Source: Neobacillus cucumis (GTDB taxonomy: Bacteria > Bacillota > Bacilli > Bacillales_B > DSM-18226). Taken from it: DNA of 64,000 nt. The translations under genes and the position numbers were made by a program. The DNA is taken from assembly GCF_023715505.1 (NCBI RefSeq), contig NZ_JAMBOH010000005.1:186001-250000 (forward strand). The letters run 5' to 3'. Each line of letters starts with the position of its first letter. The stretch's first letter is position 1. The notes below the pieces were generated by a model. That model saw only the letters and a list, made by a program, of their open reading frames with translations. It had not been told where the DNA came from and did no database searches. Shown here piece by piece: positions 45,236 through 55,404 of the stretch.

Positions 45236-46336
45236 TTAAAATCTTGAATATCGGCTTATATTAAGGAGAACACCAATTGCCATAAGCATTAACGTTAGCG
45301 ATGATCCCCCATAACTCAAGAATGGCAGTGTTATACCTGTAACCGGCATGAGCCCAGTGACAACACCAATATTAATCATTACTTGAATGGCCACCATCGC
45401 AATAATTCCAACTGCGAGGAAACTTCCATATAAATCAGGTGCACCAAGTGCAATTCGGATTCCCCGCCATAACAATAGGGCAAATAAAAGCAATATGAAC
45501 GAGCCGCCAATAAAGCCTAGCTCTTCTGATAGAATCGCAAAAATAAAGTCGGTCTGAGGTTCAGGCAGGTAAAAAAACTTCTGCCGGCTCTCACCGAGTC
45601 CTAAGCCAAATAATCCGCCTGGACCGATGGCATAAAGGGATTGAATAATTTGAAATCCACTCCCCAATGGGTCCGACCATGGGTCAAGGAAAGAAGTAAT
45701 CCGCTTAATCCGGTATGGTGCAGAGGCAATTAATCCGACAAACCCTGCTACACCTAGAAGTCCTAAAAAAGCAAAATGGCTGATCCTAGCGCCTGCAATA
45801 AAAATCATTACAACACAAGTACCCATCATAACCGTTCCGGTCCCTAAGTCAGGTTGCAGCATAATCATGGCAAAGGCAATAAAGGCAAGACCAAGAGAAG
45901 GGATAAGACCCTTTTTAAAGGATGTAATAACTTTTTGCCGTTCAGACAAATATTTAGCTAAGAAGGCGATCATGGCTAATTTCATAAATTCGGATGGCTG
46001 TATGGAGAAGGCTCCTACCCCAATCCAGCTTCTTGAACCATTTCGAACATTCCCTATTCCTGGAATTAACACGAGTACTAATAACACAAAGCAAACAATG
46101 AGGATTGTTTTGGCATATGTCCGCCAAGTCCAGTAATTTACGTTCATAATAAAAAACATAGCAACGATTCCCACCCCGGCAAATAGGGTTTGCCTTTTTG
46201 CAAAGAAAAAGGAATCTTGGAATTTATATTCGGCCCAAATTGCACTAGCACTGTATACCATTATGAGCCCTATTGCTAGTAGTGTGAACGTTACAATCAT
46301 TAAGATAAAGTCGGGAGTTGTTCTTTTTGTCGGCAC
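45236..46336 (-). CDS. spoVE: sporulation SEDS protein SpoVE (FtsW/RodA family)
   Basis: Polytopic SEDS glycan polymerase that, with the class B PBP SpoVD, makes spore cortex peptidoglycan. About 366 residues with ten hydrophobic spans and the SEDS signatures GVGAFSIQPSEFMKLA and LPFLSYGGSS. It aligns closely with B. subtilis SpoVE, including AMFFIMNVNYWTWRTY-type segments, rather than with the vegetative FtsW. The start is one of two adjacent GTG codons (46339 or 46336); the second is better spaced from GAGGTGG. It is isolated from murD by 356 bases of repeats. Confidence 0.93.
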   Translation of the reverse strand: MPTKRTTPDFILMIVTFTLLAIGLIMVYSASAIWAEYKFQDSFFFAKRQTLFAGVGIVAMFFIMNVNYWTWRTYAKTILIVCFVLLVLVLIPGIGNVRNGSRSWIGVGAFSIQPSEFMKLAMIAFLAKYLSERQKVITSFKKGLIPSLGLAFIAFAMIMLQPDLGTGTVMMGTCVVMIFIAGARISHFAFLGLLGVAGFVGLIASAPYRIKRITSFLDPWSDPLGSGFQIIQSLYAIGPGGLFGLGLGESRQKFFYLPEPQTDFIFAILSEELGFIGGSFILLLFALLLWRGIRIALGAPDLYGSFLAVGIIAMVAIQVMINIGVVTGLMPVTGITLPFLSYGGSSLTLMLMAIGVLLNISRYSRF

Positions 46337-46410
46337 CACTATCCACCTCGAACCACGTGTTTTAGGGCTCCGCTTGTATTGATAAGCTGTAAGCTGAACT
46401 TAGATGAGTC

Positions 46411-46680
46411 TCTAGCTTCAGCGCCCAGCGGCTAGCGTCCTTCGCTCTTCTTCCTACGATAAGTCCACAACGAATCGCTATCGCTCTTCGTTTGTCTAGC
46501 TGCAGCGCCTAGGGGCTCGGGGCCATAAGCCCATCCGTCAGGAAGGCTAAAAAGCAGCCTTCTCACCGGCTCGTCTTATGCCTGTCGCCCCTGTTCAAGG
46601 CGCGCCGCTTTTCTGTTTCCTTTATCTCAGTCGAAGCGCTCCAGGACATAGCGCCGCTAAACGGGCGCTTCCGCTTTTCT
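46411..46680 (-). repeat. cluster of family A repeats in the murD-spoVE gap
   Basis: Reading the minus strand: a short copy (AGAAAAGCGGAAGCGCCCG to GGAGCGCTTCGA), a full copy at 46491-46615 with arms AGGGGC/GCCCCT, CATAAG/CTTATG and apical GAAGGCT/AGCCTTC, and a trailing half-copy (CGCTGGGCGCTGAAGCTAGA). Together they occupy most of the 356-base gap, which otherwise has no gene. Open frames across it are products of the repeat. Any spoVE promoter must lie in the remaining about 75 bases or within the repeat. Confidence 0.82.
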
Positions 46681-46692
46681 TTGGACAAGCCC

Positions 46693-48045
46693 TTACTTAA
46701 GCTTATGCACCGCTTCGATAAAAATGTCTCCCCTGACTTCAAAACTTTTATATTGATCCCAGCTTGCGCAAGCAGGTGATAAAAGGATGACGTCGCCAGG
46801 TATGGAGTATCGATATGCTTCCGGCACTGCCTTTTCAACATTATCGACACGGCTGATCGTTTTTATTCCGGCAAGCTTCCCGATCCGCTCAAGTTTAGGA
46901 GCGGTTTGGCCAAATGTGATTAACACCTTAACATTTTTTAAGTATGGAATCAGCTCATCAAACTCATTACCGCGGTCAAGACCGCCCGCAAGCAAAATCG
47001 TTGGGGCCGTAAAGGCCGACAGAGCCTTAACCGTTGCTAAGATATTCGTAGCCTTCGAATCATTATAAACCTTTCTACCTTTAACATCAGCCACATACTG
47101 CAAACGGTGCCTGACACCTGTAAAGGTTTTGAGGACCTTTTGGATAGCGCTGTTTTCTACTCCTGATAGTTTGGCGGCCGTCATGGCAGATAAGATGTTT
47201 TCGAGGTTATGTACCCCAGGCAGCACTATTTCGCTTATTTCCATTACCGGTTCACGATTAAAGAACAACCAGCCGTCTTTCATATAAGCACCCACTGCCA
47301 GTTCCTTTTTAGTGGAGAAAGGGATAATAGCAGCGTTTGAATTCCGGGCAATTTCCATTGTTTCTTCTTGGTCAGCATTGATTACTAAATAGTCAAGCTC
47401 GGTCTGATTTTTCGTAATATTAGCTTTGGCTTGAATGTATTCCTTTCTGGTGCCGTGATAATCCAAATGGGCATCATAAAGGTTTGTGATAATAGCAATT
47501 TTCGGAGTAAAGGTGTTAATACCCATTAATTGAAACGAAGATAGTTCAATGACAATGGTATTATCCTTTGCTGCCTTCTGGGCAACACCAGAAGCTACTG
47601 TACCGATATTACCAGCTATTAAGGGCTCCTTGTTTCCTTCCTTCATCATTTCATAGACAAGAGTAGTCGTTGTGGTTTTTCCATTAGTTCCTGTAATGCC
47701 AATAAAGGGTGCTTCAGAAATTTCATAGGCAAGCTCCACCTCTGTTATAACAGGAATTCCCTTTTCAATTGCCCCTTCTATCATTGGATTATGGTAAGGA
47801 ATACCAGGGTTTTTCACAATCAGTTCGAAACCCTCATCCAAGAGTTCGATTGGGTGCTCACCACATATTACTTTTATCCCTTGCTCTAGTAATCCCTGAG
47901 CCTCGGGATTTTCTGATAATGGCTTTTTATCATTCACAGTAACAAACGCTCCAAGCTTATGTAACAAAGAGGCTGCCGTCACACCACTTTTAGCTAAACC
48001 AAGTACAAGAATTTTTTTATAACGATAATTTTCGATCTGTTTCAC
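46693..48045 (-). CDS. murD: UDP-N-acetylmuramoylalanine-D-glutamate ligase
   Basis: ATP-dependent ligase adding D-glutamate to UDP-MurNAc-L-alanine. The 450-residue protein has the three Mur domains: an N-terminal UDP-binding Rossmann fold ([12 protein letters not shown] near 15-26), the central ATPase with [15 protein letters not shown] near 116-130, and a C-terminal domain with [15 protein letters not shown] near 344. It follows mraY directly and is separated from spoVE by the repeat cluster. Confidence 0.97.
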   Translation of the reverse strand: MKQIENYRYKKILVLGLAKSGVTAASLLHKLGAFVTVNDKKPLSENPEAQGLLEQGIKVICGEHPIELLDEGFELIVKNPGIPYHNPMIEGAIEKGIPVITEVELAYEISEAPFIGITGTNGKTTTTTLVYEMMKEGNKEPLIAGNIGTVASGVAQKAAKDNTIVIELSSFQLMGINTFTPKIAIITNLYDAHLDYHGTRKEYIQAKANITKNQTELDYLVINADQEETMEIARNSNAAIIPFSTKKELAVGAYMKDGWLFFNREPVMEISEIVLPGVHNLENILSAMTAAKLSGVENSAIQKVLKTFTGVRHRLQYVADVKGRKVYNDSKATNILATVKALSAFTAPTILLAGGLDRGNEFDELIPYLKNVKVLITFGQTAPKLERIGKLAGIKTISRVDNVEKAVPEAYRYSIPGDVILLSPACASWDQYKSFEVRGDIFIEAVHKLK

Positions 48046-49023
48046 TTACAACCACACCTCAATATAGATACCTAGTATCGCAAATATTAATCCAACACTC
48101 CAAAACGTTACAACAACCCGCCATTCCGACCATCCCACTAGTTCATAATGATGATGCAAGGGGCTCATTCGGAAAATCCGTTTACCAGTAGTCTTAAAGG
48201 AAGCTACCTGAAGAATTACTGATAAGGTTTCAATTACAAATACACCGCCAATAATGATAAGCAGGATCTCTAGTTTTGTTAAGATCGCAATCGCGGCAAT
48301 CGCCCCGCCTAACGCCAATGATCCTGTATCGCCCATAAATACTTTAGCAGGATGGGCATTAAATACCAAGAAACCTAAAACTGCTCCCACAACGGCTACA
48401 GAAAACACGGCAATTTCAAATTGATTTTGATTCCAAGCGAGCACAGCAAACGCCCCAAAAGCAATCGCCGCGGTGCCTGACACCAAACCATCAAGGCCAT
48501 CTGTTAGATTGACAGCATTTGAGAAGCCGACAAGCCAGAAAATGATCAATAATACATAACCCCAGCCTAAATCAATGGAAAAATCACCAAACGGAAACTT
48601 GATTTCGGTAGACTGACCAGTATGCTTATAGATTAGATAAAAGATGACAGAAATGATAATTTGCCCTAATAGTTTTTGTCTTGATGTAAGTCCTAAGTTA
48701 CGTTTTAAGACAACCTTGATAAAATCATCCAAAAACCCCAGCAGTCCAAATCCAAATGTGACAAATAAAAGTAAAAAAGCTGTTACTGGTGTATGGTCTG
48801 CGTACTTTGCAATCATGACCAGTGTGGTTATGATGATGGAAAATAAAATCATCACTCCCCCCATTGTTGGGGTACCTGATTTTTTTTGGTGCGATTTAGG
48901 ACCTTCCTCTCGGATGCTTTGTCCAAATTTCAATCTTCGCAAGAAGGGAATAAAAATTGGAGAAAGTAAAACTGAGACCAAAAAGCCCATTATTATTGTA
49001 AAAAAAATAACTTGCTCCTCCAT
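48046..49023 (-). CDS. mraY: phospho-N-acetylmuramoyl-pentapeptide transferase
   Basis: Integral membrane enzyme that attaches phospho-MurNAc-pentapeptide to undecaprenyl phosphate, making lipid I. The 325 residues show about ten membrane spans, the substrate segment [17 protein letters not shown] near 37-53, the Mg-binding NLTDGLDGL near 173-181 and [12 protein letters not shown] near 228-239. I set the ATG at 49023 with AAAGGAGGGG upstream; this ribosome-binding site is read as the last codons of the preceding MurF-like gene, one base away. Confidence 0.96.
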   Translation of the reverse strand: MEEQVIFFTIIMGFLVSVLLSPIFIPFLRRLKFGQSIREEGPKSHQKKSGTPTMGGVMILFSIIITTLVMIAKYADHTPVTAFLLLFVTFGFGLLGFLDDFIKVVLKRNLGLTSRQKLLGQIIISVIFYLIYKHTGQSTEIKFPFGDFSIDLGWGYVLLIIFWLVGFSNAVNLTDGLDGLVSGTAAIAFGAFAVLAWNQNQFEIAVFSVAVVGAVLGFLVFNAHPAKVFMGDTGSLALGGAIAAIAILTKLEILLIIIGGVFVIETLSVILQVASFKTTGKRIFRMSPLHHHYELVGWSEWRVVVTFWSVGLIFAILGIYIEVWL

Positions 49024-49024
49024 T

Positions 49025-49468
49025 TTATCCCCTCCTTTCATGATTATTCTGTGATGTTAGGTTTACTAATAGCCCAGCAATATCATATGATTGTTTATTT
49101 TTATTAAGAAGTGTTTTGTTTGAAATTTTAAAATTCGTTCTTTCCATATGCTTGTTCGTTTCTCCATCTAATTTTTCAATATAAAATTTAATGATATCTA
49201 TCATGGCTTCCGCAAGGTCGTTTGTTAAAAAAACAGGAAACTGGGTTGGAATGTAGTGCGGAAGTGTTTCATCTCTATCCCAAATGGCAGCAACAGCCCC
49301 GTTAGAAATCGCCTCTAAGAGCTTCCCTGACTCCTTGTTCACAGGCACAAATAATCCCTTAGGCTGTTCCACAGCAGCTCGGTCGGAAACTGTGCTGAAC
49401 AGAATTTCATCTTGGATTCCTCGTTTATCGGTAAACAAACTTTCCAAGTCTTTTAAAGCTAATAACAT
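49025..49468 (-). CDS. stand-alone MurF N-terminal-domain-like protein
   Basis: A 147-residue protein between murE and mraY. Residues about 20-100 resemble the UDP-substrate-binding N-terminal domain of Mur[17 protein letters not shown], then [14 protein letters not shown], then [20 protein letters not shown], in the family order. Where a MurF would continue into the GTNGKTT ATPase domain, it ends in about 45 polar residues and a stop. It begins two bases after the murE stop behind GGGGAG, and its last codons form the mraY ribosome-binding site. There is no frameshift and nothing resembling the other MurF domains follows. Full MurF is expected elsewhere. Function unknown; a decayed murF kept for coupling is possible. 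Confidence 0.8.
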   Translation of the reverse strand: MLLALKDLESLFTDKRGIQDEILFSTVSDRAAVEQPKGLFVPVNKESGKLLEAISNGAVAAIWDRDETLPHYIPTQFPVFLTNDLAEAMIDIIKFYIEKLDGETNKHMERTNFKISNKTLLNKNKQSYDIAGLLVNLTSQNNHERRG

Positions 49469-49470
49469 AG

Positions 49471-50931
49471 CTATCTCCCCTTAATTGCTTCCCTTGCCAC
49501 AAGTCTGTCATCAAAATCAAGAACTTCCTTGCCAATGATTTGATAGGTTTCATGCCCTTTGCCGGCGATTAGAATGACATCTCCAGGTGACGCTTGGCTC
49601 ACAGCTGTAAATATGGCCTTTCTCCGATCAGGAATGACTTGATAGTTCTCCCCTTGCACCCCTTCTTCCATATCTTTCAAAATGCCTACAGGGTCCTCGC
49701 TTCTAGGATTATCCGATGTCAAAATTGGATCCGTTGCAAACTTGCAGGCAATCTGCGCCATTATTGGCCGTTTTGTACGGTCCCGATCCCCGCCGCAGCC
49801 TACAATAACAAAAACCCTTTTCTCGGCAAAATGCTGGATCGTTTTTAAAACATTTTCTAAACTATCCGGAGTGTGCGCATAATCCACAATCACTGTAAAG
49901 TCTTGCCCTGCATTTACTAGTTCAAATCTTCCCGCAACCCCTTCAACACTTTCAATGGATTGAATAATTTGCTCTATTTCAAGTCCAGATACTAAGGCCG
50001 TTGTAATGCTGGCTAAAACATTGTAGACACTAAATTTGCCAATTAACTGCATGCGAATTGGATATGAAACACCCTTCATTTCAAGATCAAAGACTGTCCC
50101 TTTTGGAGTCATCTGAATATTTTTGGCCTTAATATCTGCCTCTTGCTCAATTCCGTATGTAACAACATGAGCAGCTGTTGATCGGCTATACATTTCTGCA
50201 GCCGGATCATCCGCATTTAAGACAGCGAATTTCGGCTTATTTAAGTCAAAGGTATTGCCAAGCTGCGCAAATAATAAGCTTTTTGCCCGTTTATATTCCT
50301 CCATTGTCTGATGATAGTCAAGATGGTCTTGTGTAAGGTTAGTAAAAACGGCCACATTATAATCACAGCCATGCACCCTCCCTAAATCAAGGGCATGGGA
50401 TGAAACCTCCATAACTGCTGTATTAACACCAGCATCAACCATTTGTTTAAACGTTTTTTGAAGTGTCAGACTTTCTGGGGTGGTATTTTTTGTTTCAATT
50501 GTTTTATCAGCGATTTTTGTGTACATTGTGCCAATTAGCCCCGTCTTCTCCCCAGCATCGGCAAATATTTTTTCAATTAAGTGACTCGTGGTGGTTTTTC
50601 CGTTTGTGCCTGTTATCCCGATTAAGTGAAGGCTTTTGGTTGGCTGCCCATAAAAAGCATCAGCAAGTACGGCCATCGCCCTCGTGGTATTGTTAACAAG
50701 GACAACCGGAACTTCTAAATCTAAAGGTCTTTCAGCAAGAATGGCTACTGCTCCATTTTTAACAGCAGATTCTGCGAAATCATGTCCATCCACGGTGTAA
50801 CCTTTAATACAAATAAATAAGCTCCCTTTTTGCACCTTCCTATTATCGTTCTCAATCGATGTAATTTCTGGATTTTCCCCTTTATAGGGAACAATTGCAT
50901 GCAGACTCTCAAGCAGCATTTGTAACTTCAT
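49471..50931 (-). CDS. murE: UDP-MurNAc-L-alanyl-D-glutamate:meso-diaminopimelate ligase
   Basis: ATP-dependent ligase that adds meso-diaminopimelate to the stem peptide. The 486 residues have the N-terminal UDP-binding domain ([19 protein letters not shown] near 37-55), the ATPase motif [15 protein letters not shown] near 107-121, and the C-terminal domain. The latter carries the DNPRSEDP motif near 404, the hallmark of diaminopimelate specificity as opposed to lysine, so the wall is of the meso-DAP type. It opens the murE-mraY-murD unit. Confidence 0.97.
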   Translation of the reverse strand: MKLQMLLESLHAIVPYKGENPEITSIENDNRKVQKGSLFICIKGYTVDGHDFAESAVKNGAVAILAERPLDLEVPVVLVNNTTRAMAVLADAFYGQPTKSLHLIGITGTNGKTTTSHLIEKIFADAGEKTGLIGTMYTKIADKTIETKNTTPESLTLQKTFKQMVDAGVNTAVMEVSSHALDLGRVHGCDYNVAVFTNLTQDHLDYHQTMEEYKRAKSLLFAQLGNTFDLNKPKFAVLNADDPAAEMYSRSTAAHVVTYGIEQEADIKAKNIQMTPKGTVFDLEMKGVSYPIRMQLIGKFSVYNVLASITTALVSGLEIEQIIQSIESVEGVAGRFELVNAGQDFTVIVDYAHTPDSLENVLKTIQHFAEKRVFVIVGCGGDRDRTKRPIMAQIACKFATDPILTSDNPRSEDPVGILKDMEEGVQGENYQVIPDRRKAIFTAVSQASPGDVILIAGKGHETYQIIGKEVLDFDDRLVAREAIKGR

Positions 50932-51070
50932 TTTATCTCATATCCTCTCAATACCGAACATTACTAATTCCCAGTTTATCCCTAAAGTAATTTCTTACGA
51001 AAGTTCCATCTTATTTTACATTAAAACATTTTATTTTACCATTTAGTAATAAATCCGTAATAAATTTTTT

Positions 51071-51097
51071 AGGCGGCGGAAAACATTCCGGCCGCCT
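51071..51097 (-). terminator. terminator after spoVD
   Basis: Minus strand AGGCGGC and GCCGCCT form the outer stem, with GGAA/TTCC pairs inside, followed by AAAAAATTT. The T run is poor, so it may be partial. It lies 24 bases after the spoVD stop. Confidence 0.55.
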
Positions 51098-51121
51098 CCT
51101 GTATAAACGCTATTGATTTAA

Positions 51122-53041
51122 TTAGTCACCCTTACCAAAGTAAAGTCTTACTTTTGAGCCTTCTTTTACCTTCGTCCCTGGTTCCGGAGATTGTCTTACC
51201 ACAACATCCCCTTCTCCACTTCCATCAATCGATAGATTAATAAGCTGTTCCTGAAGTTCACTTTTTGACATGCCTACAAAATCCGGTAATTTAACTAACG
51301 GCACATCCGGCCATTTGATTTCTTTTTCTATTTGGTCTTTACGCGGTTGTACTCCCATTGCACTTAAACTGTCCTTCATTATGGCACCAACAATTGGGGC
51401 ACTGACTGTACCCCCAAAGGCGGTAACCCCTTTAGGATTATCAACGGCTACATAGATAACAATTTGCGGGTCATCTGCAGGCGCAAACCCCATAAAGGAA
51501 ACGATGAAGTTATTTTCAAGGTATCTTCCATTCTGGGCCTTTTGGGCCGTTCCTGTCTTACCTCCGACGCGATATCCTTCTATGAAGGCCCTGCCCCCTG
51601 AACCCTTAGCCACAACGCTTTCTAAAGCATTTCGTATTTCTTTTGATGTTTCTTCCGTAATAACCCGTCTTTTTTCTACAGGCGTATTTCTCATCACCAC
51701 TTCTTTTGTAATCGGATCAACGAGCTCTTTTGCGATATATGGCTTGTAGAGGATCCCGCCATTGATAGCCGCAGATACAGCTGTAATCTGTTGGATTGGT
51801 GTCACAGATACCCCCTGTCCAAAAGCAGTTGTCGCTTGTTCAACCGGACCTACTCGGTTCAAATTAAATAATATTCCTGTTCCTTCGCCTTGCAAATCAA
51901 TACCTGTCTTTTGACCAAATCCAAAATCCTTAATATACTTAAACAGCTTATCCTTTCCTAACCGTTCCCCTAACTCTACAAACCCCGGGTTACAGGAGTT
52001 TTCTACAACCTCGAGGAAGGTTTGGTCCCCATGGCCGCCCCTTTTCCAACACTTTAATCTTGCACCGGCCACTTGAACTGAACCTGAATCATGAAAATGC
52101 TCCTTCTCCAAGTTAACCTTTCCTTCATTCAAGGCAGCAGCAAGGGTAATAATTTTAAAAGTCGAACCTGGTTCATAGGTCGACCAGACTGGCAGGTTTC
52201 GATTATATACCTCTTGAGAAACATTTCGGAAATTGGCAGGGTCAAATGTAGGCCTGCTTGACATGGCCAATATTTCGCCGTTATTCGGATTCATCGCGAT
52301 AGCTACGATACCATCTGGATTATATTTTGCCTGCGCAATATCCAGCTCTCGTTCAACAATTGTTTGGATTTTTGAATCAATCGTTAATTTTAGATCAAGC
52401 CCTTTAGTGGGCTGCTCATAATCATCTGCCATGTCATTCATTCTTTCCCCTTTGGCATTGGCATAGAATTTCACAGCCCCTCTTTCACCACTTAATTCTT
52501 TATCATAGTACTGTTCAAGGCCCATTAAACCTTGATTATCTACCCCAGTAAACCCAAGTACATGCGACAGATAACTTCCATTTGGATAATACCGTTTGGA
52601 ATCTTCACCTACATAGACTCCTTCGAGACCTAGAGCCCTAATTTCTTTCGCTTTTTCATGGGAAATTTTCCGGCCTTCTTTTAACCGGACTGACGAAGCT
52701 CTTTTAGTAATTTCTCGGTAGGCGGTTTCTTTAGACATATTTAATACCGAAGCGAGCTTCTCTGCTGTGGTTGCCGGGTCTTTAATCTGCCGTGGGATAA
52801 CGTAGACAGTTGGTGCACTAATATTGGTTGCTAACGCTACCCCATTGCGATCGACAATTTTGCCCCGCTCCGGCTCAAAAGGGATGTTCCGGCTCCACGA
52901 ACCTTTCGCTTTATCGGTCAGCTTATCTCCAAGAACAAACTGGACGTATCCAAGACGAACATCAATAATTAAGAAGGTAAGGAATCCAACGAATAGTGCA
53001 ATCATTAGCCGTTTTCGAACAGTAACATTAGAAACACGCAT
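51122..53041 (-). CDS. spoVD: sporulation class B penicillin-binding protein SpoVD
   Basis: Transpeptidase for spore cortex peptidoglycan, partner of SpoVE. The 639 residues have one N-terminal membrane helix (about 12-32), a PBP dimerisation domain, and the transpeptidase domain with active-site serine in EPGSTFKI near 292, SCNPG, and KTGTA near 495. A single PASTA domain closes the protein (VKLPDFVGMSKSELQEQL). One PASTA and separation from pbpB by a terminator and a sigma-E-like promoter identify it as SpoVD rather than PbpB. Confidence 0.95.
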   Translation of the reverse strand: MRVSNVTVRKRLMIALFVGFLTFLIIDVRLGYVQFVLGDKLTDKAKGSWSRNIPFEPERGKIVDRNGVALATNISAPTVYVIPRQIKDPATTAEKLASVLNMSKETAYREITKRASSVRLKEGRKISHEKAKEIRALGLEGVYVGEDSKRYYPNGSYLSHVLGFTGVDNQGLMGLEQYYDKELSGERGAVKFYANAKGERMNDMADDYEQPTKGLDLKLTIDSKIQTIVERELDIAQAKYNPDGIVAIAMNPNNGEILAMSSRPTFDPANFRNVSQEVYNRNLPVWSTYEPGSTFKIITLAAALNEGKVNLEKEHFHDSGSVQVAGARLKCWKRGGHGDQTFLEVVENSCNPGFVELGERLGKDKLFKYIKDFGFGQKTGIDLQGEGTGILFNLNRVGPVEQATTAFGQGVSVTPIQQITAVSAAINGGILYKPYIAKELVDPITKEVVMRNTPVEKRRVITEETSKEIRNALESVVAKGSGGRAFIEGYRVGGKTGTAQKAQNGRYLENNFIVSFMGFAPADDPQIVIYVAVDNPKGVTAFGGTVSAPIVGAIMKDSLSAMGVQPRKDQIEKEIKWPDVPLVKLPDFVGMSKSELQEQLINLSIDGSGEGDVVVRQSPEPGTKVKEGSKVRLYFGKGD

Positions 53042-53089
53042 ATAATGAATGATCCTCCTTTATTCCACATTCACTTTGATTATCGTTCA

Positions 53090-53119
53090 TTTATATGCTT
53101 GTACTTTTTTAAATAGAAC
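53090..53119 (-). promoter_or_regulatory. possible sigma-E promoter of spoVD
   Basis: Minus strand GTTCTATT (53112-53119), a 14-bp spacer and CATATAAA (53090-53097), each six of eight to the sigma-E consensus boxes RTCATATT and CATACANT. It lies between the pbpB terminator and the spoVD start, where B. subtilis also has a sigma-E promoter. Confidence 0.5.
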
Positions 53120-53143
53120 GGGACAACCATTTAGGTAAATTAA

Positions 53144-53167
53144 AAACCCGCAAAACAAGCGGGTTTT
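53144..53167 (-). terminator. terminator after pbpB
   Basis: Minus strand AAAACCCGC and GCGGGTTTT form a nine-base-pair stem around a six-base loop, followed by TAATTT. It begins three bases before the pbpB stop. Confidence 0.8.
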
Positions 53168-53169
53168 GA

Positions 53170-55404
53170 TTAGTCTTGTACAGTTGGCTCACCATCAGAT
53201 TTTTCATTGTCACTTTGATTCTCGTTATTGGTCGTTTGTTCTTCCGGAGTTTTTAAATCAATATTGAGGTAACCCCCACCTTTTAATGGTTCATCCGGCT
53301 TAATATTTTGATAGGCAACAAAACCCTGGCCCTTAGAATTCAATTTTAAATTGGCCAAATTAGCCACTTTCATGACATCACGGAGCGACCATCCAGCCAT
53401 ATCAGGTGCCGTCATTTTACCAGAAGTTTTAATGATTACCTTTTCCCCTTCTAATATGGTGGTGCCAGCCTTAGGCAGTTGTCCAGTTATCTTTTTACCG
53501 TCACCTATTACGACAGGTTCAAATCCATCTTCTTTTAAACTTTTAACTGTATCCTCCACAGACTCTCCCACCAATTTAGGGAGTTTATTAGTTTCAGCCA
53601 CTTCTAACTTAGAGGGTTGGATATTTAAATAATTGAGACTATTTTTCATAACCGGATTAAAAATTGCAGATACCGGAATCGCACCTTGACCAGCTTCAGC
53701 TCCTTGAAGTCTAGGCTGTTGTACAGCTACATAAACGATTAGTTTCGGGTCATTTTTTGGTGCCATCCCTAAGAAGGAAAAGACATAATTGTTCGCACCG
53801 GATAAATATTTACCATTAGGCCCTGGGATATTAGCTGTACCTGTTTTACCGGCAACACTATAACCGTCAATTTTGTAACGTGCCCCCGTGCCATTAGGCG
53901 ATGTGACAACAGTCTCTAAAATATCTCGAACTTCCTTAGCGGTATCAGCCGATATCGGTGTTGAAACGACTTTCGGTGAGGTTTTTTCAACCGTCTTTCC
54001 TGTATCGTGATCAACAATTTTCTTCACAACATGAGGCTGTAACATTTTCCCATCATTAGCAATGGCGGTTGCTGCTTGAATCTGTTGAATGGCGGTAATC
54101 GCAGTACCTTGTCCATATGCAGTGGTGATTTTTTCAATTGGGTAGTGATATTGAATTTTCCCTGATGTCTCATTAGGAAGTTCAATACCTGTAGGTTTAT
54201 CAAAACCAAATTTGGTCAAATACTCCCTAAATTTCTCAAAGCCTAACTTTTCTTTGGCTATTTTAGCAAACGCTACATTGGACGAGCGTTGAACTCCTTC
54301 TAGGTAGGTAATGGATCCCCAGCCCGAATAATTGTGATCGTGAATAGTTTGACTTTTTTCTGTTACTTTATAAGAGCCAGATTGATACTTTTCATTTGGA
54401 TTAAATACACCTTCCTGAACAGCCGCTGCCAGAGTAAAGATTTTCATGGTGGACCCTGGCTCATAGGATGTTTCAATCGCTTCATTATGCCAGCTATCAG
54501 TAATTCCTTCTTTTGTTTCCGGCTGGAACGAAGGACGCTGGCCCATTGCCAAAATATCCCCAGTTTTAGGATCAGCAACAATGGCAATAATTTTTTTCGG
54601 TTTATAATCCTTTACCACTTGGTCCATCGCATCTTCTAGAAAGGTTTGAATCTTTTGATCAAGTGTTAAATAAACATCATTACCATTTTGTGCTGCAGAT
54701 ATTTTTTCTTTACCATCTGGCAGGATATACCCCCATAAATCACTTTCATAGCTAATACTGCCATTTTTCCCTGTTAGTTGATCATTTAAGGTTTTTTCGA
54801 TTCCCATTTTCCCGACAGATTTGTAGGTTCCGTCCTTTTGCTCAGTTCGGTCCACATAGCCAACTACATGTGAAGCGAAAATTCCATTTGGATAGAAGCG
54901 TTTAGAATCACGAGAAAAGGTAATTCCAGGAAGTTTTAAACTTTCGATTTTTTTCTTTGTATCAAAATCAATATTTCTTCCTTCCTTACCAAACTCCACT
55001 TGGAATCGTTTGTTCTTTTTCCCATTTGATAAGATTGTATAAATCTCTGATTCATCTAATTTGATATATTTAGATAATTCACTAGCCGTTTTGTTTAGGT
55101 CCTGTACATGTTGAGGTTTTTTAGGATTCGTTGTCATCTTCTTATCTAAGATTGCAATAAGGGTGTAGGCGGCTGTATCCTCAGCCACTGCTACACCATT
55201 TCGATCGTAAATAATTCCTCTGTTAGCCTGTAAGGTTCCCTCGCGATTGTATTTTTGCTGGGCCTTGGCGGCAAGGGGCTGCCCATTTACTTCCCCAGAA
55301 ATTTCAATCGAAAAATACCTGCAAATCAATACAAAAAAGAGCAGGCCGAATATCCCAAACAATATCGCTGCTCCCACATTCATATATGGCTGTTTCTTAT
55401 TCAT
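53170..55404 (-). CDS. pbpB: division-specific class B penicillin-binding protein 2B
   Basis: Septal transpeptidase (FtsI-type) that works with FtsW. The 744 residues, slightly longer than the about 716 of B. subtilis, have an N-terminal membrane helix (about 10-30), a dimerisation domain, and a transpeptidase domain with EPGSTMKI near 319, SSN (RSSNVAFAK) and KTGTA. Two C-terminal PASTA domains begin near LPKLVGESVEDTVKS and MTAPDMAGWSLRDVM. The C-terminus ends in a polar acidic tail. It overlaps ftsL by four bases. Confidence 0.96.
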   Translation of the reverse strand: MNKKQPYMNVGAAILFGIFGLLFFVLICRYFSIEISGEVNGQPLAAKAQQKYNREGTLQANRGIIYDRNGVAVAEDTAAYTLIAILDKKMTTNPKKPQHVQDLNKTASELSKYIKLDESEIYTILSNGKKNKRFQVEFGKEGRNIDFDTKKKIESLKLPGITFSRDSKRFYPNGIFASHVVGYVDRTEQKDGTYKSVGKMGIEKTLNDQLTGKNGSISYESDLWGYILPDGKEKISAAQNGNDVYLTLDQKIQTFLEDAMDQVVKDYKPKKIIAIVADPKTGDILAMGQRPSFQPETKEGITDSWHNEAIETSYEPGSTMKIFTLAAAVQEGVFNPNEKYQSGSYKVTEKSQTIHDHNYSGWGSITYLEGVQRSSNVAFAKIAKEKLGFEKFREYLTKFGFDKPTGIELPNETSGKIQYHYPIEKITTAYGQGTAITAIQQIQAATAIANDGKMLQPHVVKKIVDHDTGKTVEKTSPKVVSTPISADTAKEVRDILETVVTSPNGTGARYKIDGYSVAGKTGTANIPGPNGKYLSGANNYVFSFLGMAPKNDPKLIVYVAVQQPRLQGAEAGQGAIPVSAIFNPVMKNSLNYLNIQPSKLEVAETNKLPKLVGESVEDTVKSLKEDGFEPVVIGDGKKITGQLPKAGTTILEGEKVIIKTSGKMTAPDMAGWSLRDVMKVANLANLKLNSKGQGFVAYQNIKPDEPLKGGGYLNIDLKTPEEQTTNNENQSDNEKSDGEPTVQD

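Noticed and set aside
46340..46410. Sigma-E promoter for spoVE
   Set aside because: An AATACA-like -10 is present but no acceptable -35 at 13-15 bp was found; expected by analogy but not supported here.
46563..46850. Open reading frame of 95 codons across the murD 3' end and the repeat cluster (minus strand)
   Set aside because: It overlaps murD in another frame and continues into repeat DNA; no ribosome-binding site or recognisable domain.
49025..49468. Frameshifted or split full-length murF
   Set aside because: After the N-domain remnant neither the other frames nor downstream DNA show a MurF ATPase domain; mraY begins one base after the stop.
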